64,000 bases of DNA from Phytophthora hibernalis (Eukaryota > Oomycota > Peronosporomycetes > Peronosporales > Peronosporaceae), in contig JAAKBF010000027.1 in the NCBI GenBank assembly GCA_012656075.1, positions 916,924-980,923 of the forward strand, in the 5' to 3' direction. This document shows positions 22,270 through 32,710 of this stretch, piece after piece (position 1 is the stretch's first letter; each line of letters opens with the position of its first letter). Below the pieces are notes generated by a model. The model had not been told where the DNA came from and searched no databases. It was given only the letters and a program-made list of their open reading frames with translations. The position numbers and the translations under genes were made by a program.

Positions 22270-22911
22270 TCTACTAGGGCGATTCTGAACTGTCCCGAGA
22301 ACGGAGGATGAGGGAGTACAGTGGAGCTCTGATTGGTCAATTTGACGCTCTAAGTTATGGAAGGAAGAGTGGGACGGCGGCCGTTAAGCGGATCCGGCTT
22401 TCCAGTGAGGATTGGGCAAGCCCAGATGACTACATAAGCACCCGCCTGCATGCACCGGAAGCACCGACAGCAATAGATGCTACATTAATACGAATATAAC
22501 TTTTACGCACCGCTCTATTCTAGCTGTGGGGCGTTGCGATTGCAATTGAAACAAGATCTTGATGCGAATCGCCAAGTCTGACAACGTACGTCCGCGGTAC
22601 GGGGGCTCACTCACCAGAGCCCGAGCACGAAGTAATGTTCGACTATCGAGCCGCGACGTACGATCTCACAGTGTTCGGGGAGGTTCGGTTGCAGCTTCGC
22701 TGGGTGTTATCATCGAGATCTGTCATCGGCGAGACTGGATCGAGGCGAGCATGGTCAGCTTGCCTCAAGTCTCGCTTGTCGAAGCGGTTTCCTCGCAAGT
22801 ACGTCACGTTCGCCCGTTATTTCCAGGGCCTTTCTCCGAGATGGTCTAGACCGACACGAGCACACCCGTCTCCACTGTGCAATTGGCTGTGTGGAGGTCA
22901 CTCACTGTAGG

Positions 22912-24132
22912 ATGGCGACTCGCGAGTCGGTCGAAGGAGTGCGCGGACGCCTCACCATCGCTCTCCAGAGCGAGTTTCGCCCCGGGCGAGGTCATTACCG
23001 GAGTGGTGAGACTGTCTATGCTGGAGCTGGTCCAGGCGAGAGAGCGTGAGTCGAGGGGGTCTGTGGCCCACAGAACACAGTGTGGGGAGGGGATCTCGCA
23101 TATACTATTAATAGTATTACGCGGCACCTACTTACAAATCTTCTGCTTCCACCTACAGCGCTGGAGGTGGTCATCCAAGGCAGGGAAGCAGTCGCGTGGG
23201 ATGAAGGCGGCTACAGCCCCGTCACCAACGCCTTCGATAAGATTTTCCTGCAGCACAAGGTGGAAAGTTTGGAAGTACAGTTGTGCTGAATTCGGGTTGC
23301 CATTGCTAACTGTTCATGGTTTTCAATTTACCAGATCGAGCTGACCCCGTCGACGATCTTTAGTCCAGGCGACGAGGAGTTCAGCTTCAACTTCAAGCTG
23401 CCGGTCGACTTGCCATCGAGCTTCGAGCTGAGTGACATCTACAGCGGGGCGGCGGAGCGTCTTCGCGTCCAGATCAAGTACCAGGCGAGTGTGTGGATCA
23501 GAGCCGACTCCGAGTCAGTGGCATATTTGCAGGCTGCTCAGCAATTTTCGGTGCACGCTCCGCCGACGATAACGCCGCCAGCGCGGGCTCTCGAGATTTG
23601 TGCTTCGGAGGTGGTTTACTGGTTGTGCTGCATCCATCGCGGTAGTCTGGAGATGACAGTCGAGATACCGAAGGACGTGTACGCTGCGGGTGAAATGGTT
23701 CCACTGGTTTGTCGATTGGATGGATCTGCTAGCAAAGCTTCAGTCACGTCGATTTCTGTGGAGCTGGTTGAAGATGTTGTGTTGAGGAACTTAGGCGAAC
23801 AACCGGACCGAGATATCACCAGAGTTTTATCCACGCAACAGGCTGCTTGTATTGGTGCCGGTCAGGCAGAAGAGCAAGGGGTGAATGTTGGGCTGGTCGA
23901 AAATGAAAAGCAGAACCCCATAAACCCAGATGTGGCAACGTACTTCTTCCGTTGTACGCATCGACTGATTGTCCGGTGCAAGCCTTTTATGGCGCCTGCT
24001 ATCGTGAGCGAAGTGCCTGTCAGAGTGCTGCACCACGGTACGTCATTCAGCGTTGGAGCAGTCCGAGTGCTGAAAATGCCAGCCGAAGCTACTACACGGA
24101 ACTTCTCGGGTTACGATGATGATGCTGACTAG
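22912..24132 (+). CDS. Arrestin-fold (ARRDC-like) protein
   Basis: Three exons: 22912-23045, 23159-23259, 23335-24132, with introns 23046-23158 and 23260-23334 (GT-AG; phases agree). The N-domain reads PGEVITGVVRLSMLELVQAR, LEVVIQGREAVAWDE, then SPGDEEFSFNFKLPVDLPSS with RLRVQIKYQASV: the strand pattern and the F.F.LP..LPSSFE box of arrestins. The C-domain has SLEMTVEIPKDVYAAGEMVP and later HRLIVRCKPFMAPAIVSEVP. It ends in an acidic GYDDDAD. ARRDC/alpha-arrestins are cytoplasmic adaptors for membrane-protein ubiquitination and sorting, and no PPxY motif is obvious here. A frame change near 22975 is +1, unlike the -1 shifts elsewhere, so the exact start is less certain. Confidence 0.75.
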
Positions 24133-24345
24133 GAGTTAATTTAGGGACGGGTGCACAGCAAGTAGCAGCGGAACGGATGAACCTCTTCAATGTACTGTCG
24201 TAATGAATCTTGAGTCCAAGAAAATAATGGTAATTCGGCATCGGCCGGTCTTCATTCTAATGTACACCTAACGGTGTGCTGACCCCGTAAAGCCGGCATT
24301 GCGCCCATGCATCAATACGTCTATCCGCTCTACGATTGATTTACT

Positions 24346-25559
24346 TTACTGCATCAGGAGGGCCTGCGGGCCTATCACTTCAGCCTCGATGCGCATGGCA
24401 ATTTGAAGAATCTCGAGACACCACCATCCCGCCGTCGCCAGCTCAGTGCCCTGAATCACACCTCCAAAATCGTCCTTGCAGTGCTCTCCTTGGTCACCCA
24501 TTCGTTCGAAACAGCCCCAAACAAACGCATTCATCCAAACATCTTCTTTCTGCGGCTCAACCTTCTTGCGTCCACGAGGATCACGAACCACAACGTCACC
24601 TTCGTGACGGAGATATGTTTTGGGATCGAGACTCCGGTAAAGCACCATACATTTGTCCGACCCCAGATCCACACGCATCACCAAAACAAATGCTCTCACA
24701 CGCACGTCGGTGTGTTCGCGCTCCAGTGTATGATAGTAGATCACCGTGTTTTCATCCAGACGTTGCGTCACGTGGAAATGAGGGTTTACATCGCGCGGGT
24801 ACATCGTTGCAAGCAATTCAGGCTGTGACAACACCTGCCACGTACCCCACGATACTTCCTCCATCCGTCGTCCAAGGAATACCTTTTCGAGCGAGAAAGT
24901 TAGCTTATCAGGTAGCAGTTTGTGTCGGTCTTTCCAACCAAACATATTCGTTCCGGTGGTGAAGCTCTTGCTCTCTCGGAACGCTTCCACCTCTTTACAA
25001 GCTGCGCGTGCAATTCCGTTGCACTGGGTCAAAGACAGTGGATTCACTGCGATTGTAGGGTTAGACCTCTTCTCTTCGTGAGCTTGCCGAGCTGCGGCGA
25101 CAGTCTTGTCCTGGGTAGCAGTAAGCTGTGTAACCTGTCTCTCCATTGAAGTGTGCAGTGCTTCCAGTCGCTTCAGCTCTGTATTCTCCCTGGTCAGCGC
25201 ACTCTTCATTTGGGCAAGCTGTACATACGCACTATGCAGAGTAAGGTTTGCACCAACGTCTTCTCCGTTTGCGTAGGTCGTCGGTTGTGCATCTCGCTGG
25301 TGGTGCACCGCCAGTACCTGCTCGTACTCGGCTTCCAAAATGGCCACTTGGTCTCGAAGTTCACTGAGCGTGTTCTGCTCGTGACAACCGAGTCAGTCCA
25401 TCGAGCGAGCACTACAGTACATGTACAGCGGGCTCAATTTACACCTCCATTTGGGCAACCTCGTACCAATTTCTTGTAGTAGCAGCGCTTGACGATGAGT
25501 CGGTTCTTAGCTCGTTGGTCCTCGTCCAAGTCGCGCTTTTTCCCATCGGACACGTCCAT
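24346..25559 (-). CDS. bZIP transcription factor with START-like domain (M96-type), intact
   Basis: Exon 1 is 25467-25559 (MDVSDGKKRDLDEDQRAKNR ... RCYYKKL); intron 25375-25466 (92 bp); exon 2 is 24346-25374. Together 373 residues with no frameshift. The zipper register places Asn at residue 19, Leu at 37 and 44. The position eight after Asn, normally Arg, is Tyr27. A coiled coil continues to about residue 110. The C-terminal region (NMFGWKDRHKLLPDKLTFSL, VNPHFHVTQRLDENTVIYYH, GVIQGTELATAGWWCLEILQ) is START-like as in the M96 family. The intron falls at the same basic-region/zipper junction as in the 26.8-kb gene, so the two share ancestry. Confidence 0.8.
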
Positions 25560-26773
25560 TTAGCGAGTCAACTGCAAAGTGCAGTATAATAGTGCGGTGC
25601 TGCTCGATTAGCTAACCCTACGATGGACGACGACAGGATTACTTTTGGAGAGCGTCAACTCCGTGGCCCAAATCCTAAAGAAAATTTCGGAGACGAAGGT
25701 CCGCCGCGTGCAATTGACAACGAGAGGTGCATGAGTCAAGCAAACGCAGCTTGAAGCGCGTAATGACTGGATTAAATAAAATCCACACGGAGTGGACGAC
25801 AAGATGTGGATTTTGCTACTGTCGGTGACGAAGAATTAGCAACGGCATAACTAATGACACTCACCGAGGGAGCTGCTGCCGAGCTCAAGGATTTCTGGAC
25901 AACGACTGAGCGTAGCATGCAGCGTGATGGATGTCCACCGAGGTGAGGCGTCTGCAGACCACACGCCGCTTTCGTGCGGTTACTGAACTACTATACATGT
26001 CCAACGTGACCGCGCGTACTGAAGTAACCAATGACCTCCGATGTGTAGCGCCGTACATCGTCGGTATCGGTTGGTCTCGTCCACAGCCAGGAAGGTGCTG
26101 TCGGGAGTTGGCTGTCAAGTGGTGGTGTCGTCCGACACCCCGCTCGCGACGAAAGCAGCAAGCAGCGCACACAGCCACCGCATCTCCACAAGCGAGCAGC
26201 TTTGCCGATCTTTCGCTGCGTAGGTAACGCTACACGTGACAGCCTTTGAAGGACCGTCGCCAAATGCCGGCGTCACTTCGGATTGCAGGATGTTCGATCG
26301 CGTTGAAGCCGCCGCCTCGGTAAAGCGTCCGCTTGACGTTCACCTGGCAAAGGCGCATGGAGTGGACGTCCTTCATGGTCCCCTCCGTGTGTAGCGCTCA
26401 TGGCTACGCTGAGCGTGGCGTTGTTGGCATTCTCCCACTGTGCGCGACGTCGCGACGTCGAATGTGTGGCGAAAATGAAAGTTACTCGCGGGCGGACGCG
26501 CGACAAGTATCGAGCTCATAGAGCTAATCGCTGAGTCAAATGCTAGCAATCCAGCAGTCCGGGCTGGCCGCGATGGGGATCGGACAGTCTCAGTCGGCTC
26601 ACTTGGCGACAGTCTCACACTCGATTCTGCCTCGTGGCAGTCACTTAGCTCACCACTCGCGCCAAACCTCCGTTTGCCGCGTCTGGTGCTGCTATTTATT
26701 TACCTAGCGAAAAATACACGTCGGGCACCCACCACCCCGTACACCCCACCACTTCCACCCCTGCTGCAGGAAC
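25560..26773. other. Intergenic region without a recognisable gene
   Basis: 1.2 kb with several overlapping short frames on both strands, none with a recognisable motif or a splice pattern I trust. Confidence 0.4.
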
Positions 26774-27722
26774 ATGCTGCGCATTGCGGATCTCTTGAAC
26801 AACATCGGAGAAGATGACAGTCAGCTGGCAGACAACCGAGGCCAGGTGAAGTTGGGCAGGTCCGTGTCGGCGCCAGAGCGAGGAGCGAGCATCGATGAGG
26901 ACCGTGATGCAGCCCTGACCATTCTGGCGATGGTGGACGAGGACGAGCACGCCGTGTCCTGCCCAGAGGACAAACCCGTCCAAACCTCGACTCGACTGAG
27001 AACGTTCTCGAGGTTCGTGTACGGATCGCCAACACCTTTGTGTAGAGCGTACTTCTCTAACAGTGCATTGTTGCGTTTTGCCGATTAGGACCCAAGAGAA
27101 AGCAGCCATGAAGCGGTCGCCCCACAGACTCCCTACGACACGCAGCAGCAGCTGATGACCATCCGCAACATCGTGAACCCGGGCGATGATAGTGGAGCAT
27201 CGCTCGGATCTGCCAAACGAGCTTCTACTGCTGCCGTCAGCAAGAAGAGGAGCACGCGGTCACTCTTCCCAGAGCTGTCTGAGTCCGAGCGTCGTGCCAA
27301 GCAGAGACTCATCGTGAAGCGCTGCTACTACAAGAAGATTGTAAGTTCAATCACTGATTGTCGTGACATCGACAAAATCTAGGAGCTCACTCGGTGTGGT
27401 GGTTGTCCATGTGTCGATACAGAACACGATCAAGTCCCTGCGTGACGAGGCCAACATCTTGGAGCGTCAGTTCCGCTCGGCGCTGCGTTCGATGAAACAG
27501 GAGGACGAGGCCACCAAGGCCGCGGGTAGCGAAGCGCACGTCGAGCTGCGCGAGATGTTCATCGACACGCTGACGACCAAGGAGACGCTGCGCGAGGAGA
27601 ACACCCGTCTGCGCCGCCTCGCCGACGAGTACTACATGAAGAACCAGGGTCGTCTGCGTCAGCTGCTGGACTCCAACCACAGGGGCTTGATCCTCTTCAC
27701 CGCCGCGCCCAACGACAACTGA
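26774..27722 (+). CDS. bZIP protein lacking a START region
   Basis: Three exons: 26774-27012, 27106-27340, 27423-27722, totalling 774 bases and an exact multiple of three (257 residues). Introns are 27013-27105 and 27341-27422. The N-terminus reads MLRIADLLNNIGEDDSQL. The basic region is AKQRLIVKRCYYKKI, followed by the zipper NTIKSLRDEANILERQF. In the classical register Gln replaces the invariant Asn, and Tyr replaces the Arg eight positions later; Leu sits at +18 and +25. The C-terminus is an extended coiled coil (LTTKETLREENTRLRRLADE). The first intron acceptor was chosen to keep frame; an alternative AG at 27089-27090 would give an early stop. Confidence 0.7.
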
Positions 27723-28347
27723 GTCATCGGGACTATGAACACGAGCACCAGAGTGCTACATCCTACTCACCACTGCGCTTCACAACCTGTTCACCGATTC
27801 GGAGAACGGAGAGAGACCGCGCTTTACATATCCCATTCTCGCCACAATGTCTTGGCGAGGGTGGGCTCGGCTGCACAGCTACCGGGACCGCCTCGATCGA
27901 AAGAGGTGGTCGGCTGCGCAGGCCTGCACAATGTCAAGAAGTAAGTTATATAGAGCCAACTAAGTTAAACCTACCGTAATAGAGAAACACCCCGCGCAAT
28001 GCAAGCTTCTTGCTGATTGCTCTCGTTGTCGTGGACCAGTGAGTCACCTACATGTAGCACAGGATGATCGGGTCTGCTTTGAATCCGGCAGATTGGAGTG
28101 CAACCAACCGACATCAACCACGGTAGTCTATTATTAATAATACCGGGTAGATGCACGTGGCGCTCTTCCTGCATTGCACTGTCAGGACAGCGACATGTGC
28201 CTGTGATACCGGTACGCATGATGACCTCCGAAACGCGGCCACTGACTGGTTCACAAGCCTCGACATGTGCGTGAGCCAGTCCCCGCAGTCTCCGCTGTGC
28301 ATTCAACGGTCTCACTAGCGAATTTGATCCGATCTAAGCAAGAGAAG
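27723..28347. other. Intergenic region
   Basis: About 620 bp, including the 3' flank of the bZIP gene and the promoter of the APRT gene. Near the latter, CTCACTAGCGAATTTGATCC (28310-28329) loosely resembles an oomycete initiator. No gene seen. Confidence 0.35.
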
Positions 28348-28956
28348 ATGGCCCCCACGAAGCTGAACCTGGACGACCCGGAGGTCAAGAAGCAGGCGCT
28401 GGCCGGCCTGGCCAAGACCATCCCCGTGGTGCCCTTCAAGGGCGTCGAGTTCTTCGACGTGGGCGGCCTACTGGCCAACCCGGAGCAGTTGCAGCTGACC
28501 TTCGACCTCTTCGCGAACATCGTGGCGCCCTTCACCGACCAGGTGGACGCCATCGGCTGCTTCGACGCGCGCGGCTTCCTGTTCGCGCCGTACCTGGGCG
28601 CGCTCTTCCAGAAGCGCGTCTTCATGCTGCGCAAGCCCGACAAGATGCCGAGTGTGAGCGACACCATCGAGTACTTCAAGGAGTACAAGGGCGACAACAC
28701 TGAGGGCGGCGACCACCTGAGCATCCAGACGTACGCCGTCAACAAGGGCGACCGCGTGCTGCTGGTGGACGACCTGCTGGCCACAGGTGGCACCTGCGAG
28801 GCTGGCATCCGCCTCGTGCAGCAGGCAGGCGCCTCCGTCACGGCCTGCGTCTTCGTGGTGGAGATCGGCGTGCTGGACGGCCGCGGCCGCGCTATCAAGA
28901 GCAGCACGGACGAGAAGACCGAGATCATCTCGCTGCTCACGGAGAAGGACTTCTAG
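28348..28956 (+). CDS. APRT: Adenine phosphoribosyltransferase
   Basis: Purine salvage: adenine + PRPP to AMP + PPi, cytosolic. One intact exon of 202 residues from ATG 28348 (MAPTKLNLDDPEVKKQ). Family landmarks are the hood region VVPFKGVEFFDVGGLL, DAIGCFDARGFLFAPYLGAL, and the PRPP-binding loop RVLLVDDLLATGGTCEAG. It ends EIISLLTEKDF. Third-position GC is very high (gctggccggcctggcc style), higher than in its neighbours, which suggests strong expression. No frameshift. Confidence 0.93.
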   Translation: MAPTKLNLDDPEVKKQALAGLAKTIPVVPFKGVEFFDVGGLLANPEQLQLTFDLFANIVAPFTDQVDAIGCFDARGFLFAPYLGALFQKRVFMLRKPDKMPSVSDTIEYFKEYKGDNTEGGDHLSIQTYAVNKGDRVLLVDDLLATGGTCEAGIRLVQQAGASVTACVFVVEIGVLDGRGRAIKSSTDEKTEIISLLTEKDF

Positions 28957-28982
28957 GCATATATACACAGTCGATTTGCATT

Positions 28983-29103
28983 CTACGAGGGGGTATACCC
29001 CCTCATAGTAGTGCTCATGCATCTATCAAGCCGCTGTGAATATGTTAAAAGTACATGTATTAAACAACCGTCAAGGTTTTAGAAGTCTTTTAAAAAGACT
29101 TCT
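28983..29103. repeat. Two hairpins downstream of APRT
   Basis: GAGGGGGTATACCCCCTC at 28987-29004 is a perfect 18-bp palindrome 31 bp after the APRT stop. AGAAGTCTTT/AAAGACTTCT at 29081-29103 is a second inverted repeat with a 3-base loop. Both fall in the 3' untranslated or intergenic region. They could act in 3' end formation, but this is not shown. Confidence 0.55.
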
Positions 29104-29177
29104 GTGAAATGCGTAAGCGAAATGTTGAGACGACGTTGAAGCGGGCGTTGAACTTGGGGACCGCATGCAAATATCAA

Positions 29178-29194
29178 TCATTCCGCATTCTGCC
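29178..29194 (+). promoter_or_regulatory. Oomycete initiator of the CoA-transferase gene
   Basis: TCATTCCGCATTCTGCC matches the oomycete Inr/FPR pattern almost completely (TCATTYYNCAWT...YY) and lies 22 nt before the ATG at 29217, giving the usual very short leader. Confidence 0.65.
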
Positions 29195-29216
29195 CATCAG
29201 ACGCAAGCCGCCTTTC

Positions 29217-31234
29217 ATGCTGCGTCAGTCTGTTTCCTACCCCGCCAGAGCCTCGCGCCTGCAGCTCTCGGTGCTAAGCGCTCGCTTCTCGTCGCACCAC
29301 AAAGTGTACACAGACGCGGACGCCGCCGTGCAGGATATCCCGTCGGGGTCGAAGCTGTAAGAGCAGGAACGAATTATTTAGGATACTTTTAACATTTTCT
29401 TAACCTTTGTTAAATGTGATGCAGCGTCGTGGGCGGCTTCGGACTGTGCGGCATCCCGGAGAACAGCATCCAAGCGCTGGTCAAGCAGGTGTCGTATGCT
29501 ACGTGCACAGTCCGGATCTGCAGGGCTGGAGACCTCATTGTTGTGCTTGTTGCTACTGCCACAGGGAGCCAAAGACTTGACGTGCGTGTCAAACAACGCG
29601 GGGGTGGACGACTTTGGACTGGGGCTGCTACTGCAGACACGACAGGCACGGCGCAGATTTTTGGCTTTGCTCTGTTGGGTTATGAAAGTGCTACAGGTAT
29701 TAATAACGTGTTGCATTTTTGCTTTTGACAGATCAAACGGATGATCTCGTCGTACGTTGGAGAGAATGCACTGTTTGAGAAGCTTTACTTGACGGGGAGT
29801 TGGAGGTGGAGCTCACACCGCAGGTGAGACCTTTAGGTGCCTTTTTGGTCGCTACGCATTTTCTTACGTATGTCCTTTTATTTTTGCATGGTAGGGAACT
29901 TTGGCAGAGCGTATTCGAGCTGGCGGCTCCGGCATTCCGGCTTTCTACACGCCCACGGCGTACGGTACCATCATCCAGGTTAGAATGGGTCTATGTTTAC
30001 TTCATGCAAAACAGCTTGTTTAACTTGTGAAGCGTGTTCTGTAGGAAGGAGGCTTCGCCATCAAACTGAAGCCTGACGGCTCCATCGACATCCCAAGTGC
30101 CCCACGGAGGTTCGCCAGTTCAACGGTCGTAACTACGTCATGGAGGAAGGAATAACGAGTGATTTCGCACTTGTCAAGGCGTGGAAGGGAGATACAGCCG
30201 GTAATTTGGTGTTCCGGGGAACGGCGCGTAACTTTAACGTTGACGCCGGCAAAGCTGGGCAGGTTACTATTGCTGAAGTGATGGAGCTGGTGCAGCCTGG
30301 AGATATTCACCCTGGTATTAACTAACTATTTATTGTGCAATGAGTTTGATGACAGTTTTAACAAATATTGTTTTGCAGATGAGGTGCACCTTCCGGGCAT
30401 CTTCGTGCAGCGCATCTTCAAGGCTAGCAGCTCCGAGAAACGAATCGAAAGACTCACCCTCGCCAATGCAAAGGTTGGTGCTTAATTCATACTTCATACT
30501 GAAGTAAGTTGCATGGCCTATTAAACTCAGGGTTTCGCTAACGACATACAACGTGGGTTTTAGAAATCGCAGCATAAAGTCTCGCCGGACCGCGAACGCA
30601 TCATTCGCCGCGCAGCCGAAGAGCTGAAGGATGGTATGTACGTGAACTTGGGCATCGGCCTGCCGACATTGGCGTCCAACTACATCCCGGAAGGAGTTAA
30701 TGTGATTTTACAGAGTGAGAACGGACTGCTGGGTATGGGGCCGTATCCAAACGAGGGTGCGCAGGATCCGGACCTTATCAACGCTGGCAAGGAAACTGTA
30801 ACGTTCCTTCCTGGATCCTCAACGTTCTCATCTTCCGAGTCGTTCGCCATGATCCGTGGTGGCCATGTTCACCTGACGATCCTGGTGCGCTTCAAGTCGC
30901 GGAGAACGGCGACTTGGCCAACTGGATTATTCCAGGCAAAATGGTGAAGGGGATGGGCGGCGCCATGGATCTCGTGGGAAGCGGCAACCGCGTGGTGGTC
31001 ACGATGGAGCACAACGCGAAGGGTGGGGCTAAGAAGATCCTGAAGAGCTGCTCGCTGCCGCTCACGGGCAAGAGTGTGGTTAATACTATCATCACCGAGT
31101 TGGGTGTGTTTGATGTGGTGCCTGGAAAGGGTCTCGTGCTCGTGGAGATCGCGTCGACGACCACTGTGGACGAAGTTCGGGAGCGTACGGAAGCGTCTTT
31201 CACGGTCTCACCTGATCTCAAGTCGATGTCATAA
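29217..31234 (+). CDS. OXCT1: Succinyl-CoA:3-oxoacid CoA-transferase (SCOT), mitochondrial
   Basis: Moves CoA from succinyl-CoA to acetoacetate in mitochondria. The start MLRQSVSYPARASRLQLSVL is an Arg/Ser-rich presequence. Eight exons are read: 29217-29356, 29425-29488, 29565-29645, 29732-29823, 29895-29978, 30045-30314, 30379-30473, 30564-31234. The third intron starts GC instead of GT (29646-29731). Subunit A half: GGFGLCGIPENSIQALV, VSNNAGVDDFGLGLLL, IKRMISSYVGENALFE, AGGSGIPAFYTPTAYGT, EGITSDFALVKAWKGD. Subunit B half: YVNLGIGLPTLASNYIPEG, the catalytic glutamate in QSENGLLGMGPYP, GGHVHLTIL, LANWIIPGKMVKGMGGAMDL, PLTGKSVVNTIITELGVFDV. Three -1 shifts (about 29797, 30108, 30872) each need one G restored to a G-run, so I treat the gene as intact. 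Length fits the family. Confidence 0.92.
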
Positions 31235-32039
31235 GCGAAGGTTTCAGAGTATGAATGCCATTGCTGTAGTCAGCGATTGAGTTTATTGGGAGGTAATGAA
31301 TGATACGGCCATCAGCTATTCGTTTCATTCGCAGTCAAGTCAATGGTGGTTCAACATTTGAATCCGACGCCAACAGTAGAGTCGAAGTACGAATGCACAA
31401 ATTGTGCAGCACAACAACATTTCGACGCTGTGATCTTGAAGAGAAGCTCGAACACCTATGTGGGGAGCGATATTATACATGTACTACTGTAGTATTATTA
31501 TAAAATTCCTTGATTAAACAGGGCGGGCATTGCGTTTCAGGTGTCTTGCGGATCCACAAGACACTGTTCCTGCGTCCACGGACGCAGGAACATCGCTCGA
31601 CCCGAAAAATACGAAAACGATCGAGCTGTTGTCTACAAACACAAACATCTTGACAGCGATAAAGACTAAACGGGAGGCTGGAGACCCTGATGCACCTTGA
31701 AGATACTGGTGTACGTGTAATGTTGTTGCCATTGCTGGTGACCAAACAAACGACAAGAAAGCGCATTACGGTGTTGTAGAAAGTTTCTACATGTACAATG
31801 TATTGTGCATTGTCTCGGTGTTGTGTATGTAGCAGTCATTGAAGTCACTTTGTGGCAACGAAGCCATTGGATAATTACAACTGAAATGTTCGGAGCATTA
31901 AAGAGTGGATTGGGTATTCGTGTGAAGCACTCGCGAGGCACGAGTCGAAACTATCGAGAATGAGGACACACGAATCTTATGTTTAATTCCACCGAGTATA
32001 ATATTGAATGATAAGCGAGAATCGGCGACTTTCAGGAAC
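31235..32039. other. Intergenic region
   Basis: 0.8 kb, no recognisable gene. It contains the strong hairpin listed at 31565-31592. Confidence 0.4.
31565..31592. repeat. Perfect 13-bp-arm inverted repeat
   Basis: TGTTCCTGCGTCC and GGACGCAGGAACA are exact reverse complements separated by only two bases. It lies about 330 bp downstream of the SCOT stop. Function unknown. Confidence 0.7.
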
Positions 32040-32505
32040 TCAGATCTTCTTTCTGCACTCCTTGAATGGCGGCTTAGACCCATAGTCTGTGCTCGTAGTA
32101 TGAAGTGTAGCATGTTGAAATCTACAGTTATCAACAAAAATGGTGAGCTTGACTGATAGCAGGCGCGACAGATCGATATAAGGCGTTCTTACTTTGGGTC
32201 TTCCAACTTTTCTTGAGCGCAAGGACGCGGTTGTCGTACGTGAAGTCCTCAGGTCGTGCATTTTCCAAGTAGCACATGCCGTATTCGTCCCACCATCTTT
32301 TGGCAGCTTGGCGCTCGCTCTCGATCTGTGACGTTAGATTAGCCTGCTTGGATACGTAGTCGATCTCCTTCTCGTTGCCCTTGGATGCCATGATCCTGCG
32401 TAGATGTTGGGATGAATGTGCACTCGAAGCAGAAGAGGAGAAATGGCGTGCCCAAGATGGCGGGTCAAGAATAGGGGGCGCTCGTTTATTCTTGTTCGTG
32501 CTCAT
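32040..32505 (-). CDS. Small hypothetical protein, possibly mitochondrial
   Basis: ATG 32505 (MSTNKNKRAPPILDPPSWAR) gives a Ser/Arg/His-rich leader (HFSSSASSAHSSQHLRR) ahead of a second Met at 32391 (MASKGNEKEIDYVSKQANLT). The body reads RWWDEYGMCYLENARPEDFT. An intron 32122-32192 (GTAAGA...TGTAG) leads to a second exon ending DYGSKPPFKECRKKI. The phase at the junction needs one extra A, in keeping with the window-wide base losses. No family recognised; I infer mitochondrial location only from the leader. Confidence 0.45.
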
Positions 32506-32515
32506 CCTCGATGTC

Positions 32516-32710
32516 TTACACTTGAAATATAATACGTTCGGGCTTCTTCTTGAAATGAACCTCACGATAAGGTGCACCAACACCAGAGCGCAATTTGAAG
32601 ACTTCTTGAACCGTTCCAACGGCCTGTGGTTCCGTGGTGCCAATGTTAAAAGCTGGCTTGGCATCTTGTGGGCATGGTAAAAACACAAACCCTGGACTTG
32701 TGAAACTCAT
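32516..32710 (-). CDS. Small hypothetical ORF
   Basis: A 64-residue frame from ATG 32710 (MSFTSPGFVFLPCPQDAKPA) to YREVHFKKKPERIIFQV. It ends 10 bases before the ATG of the next minus-strand gene. The composition looks protein-like but no family is recognised. It might be an upstream exon of that gene rather than a separate gene. Confidence 0.35.
   Translation of the reverse strand: MSFTSPGFVFLPCPQDAKPAFNIGTTEPQAVGTVQEVFKLRSGVGAPYREVHFKKKPERIIFQV

Noticed and set aside
24336..24962. Plus-strand 208-codon frame.
   Set aside because: Antisense shadow of the intact bZIP-START gene; no motif of its own.
25885..26263. Overlapping minus- and plus-strand frames of about 90 codons.
   Set aside because: Arg/Ser-rich shadow-like composition on both strands and no recognisable family.
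28983..29008. Bacterial-type terminator after APRT.
   Set aside because: A strong palindrome, but the window is eukaryotic and there is no following T-run; listed only as a repeat.
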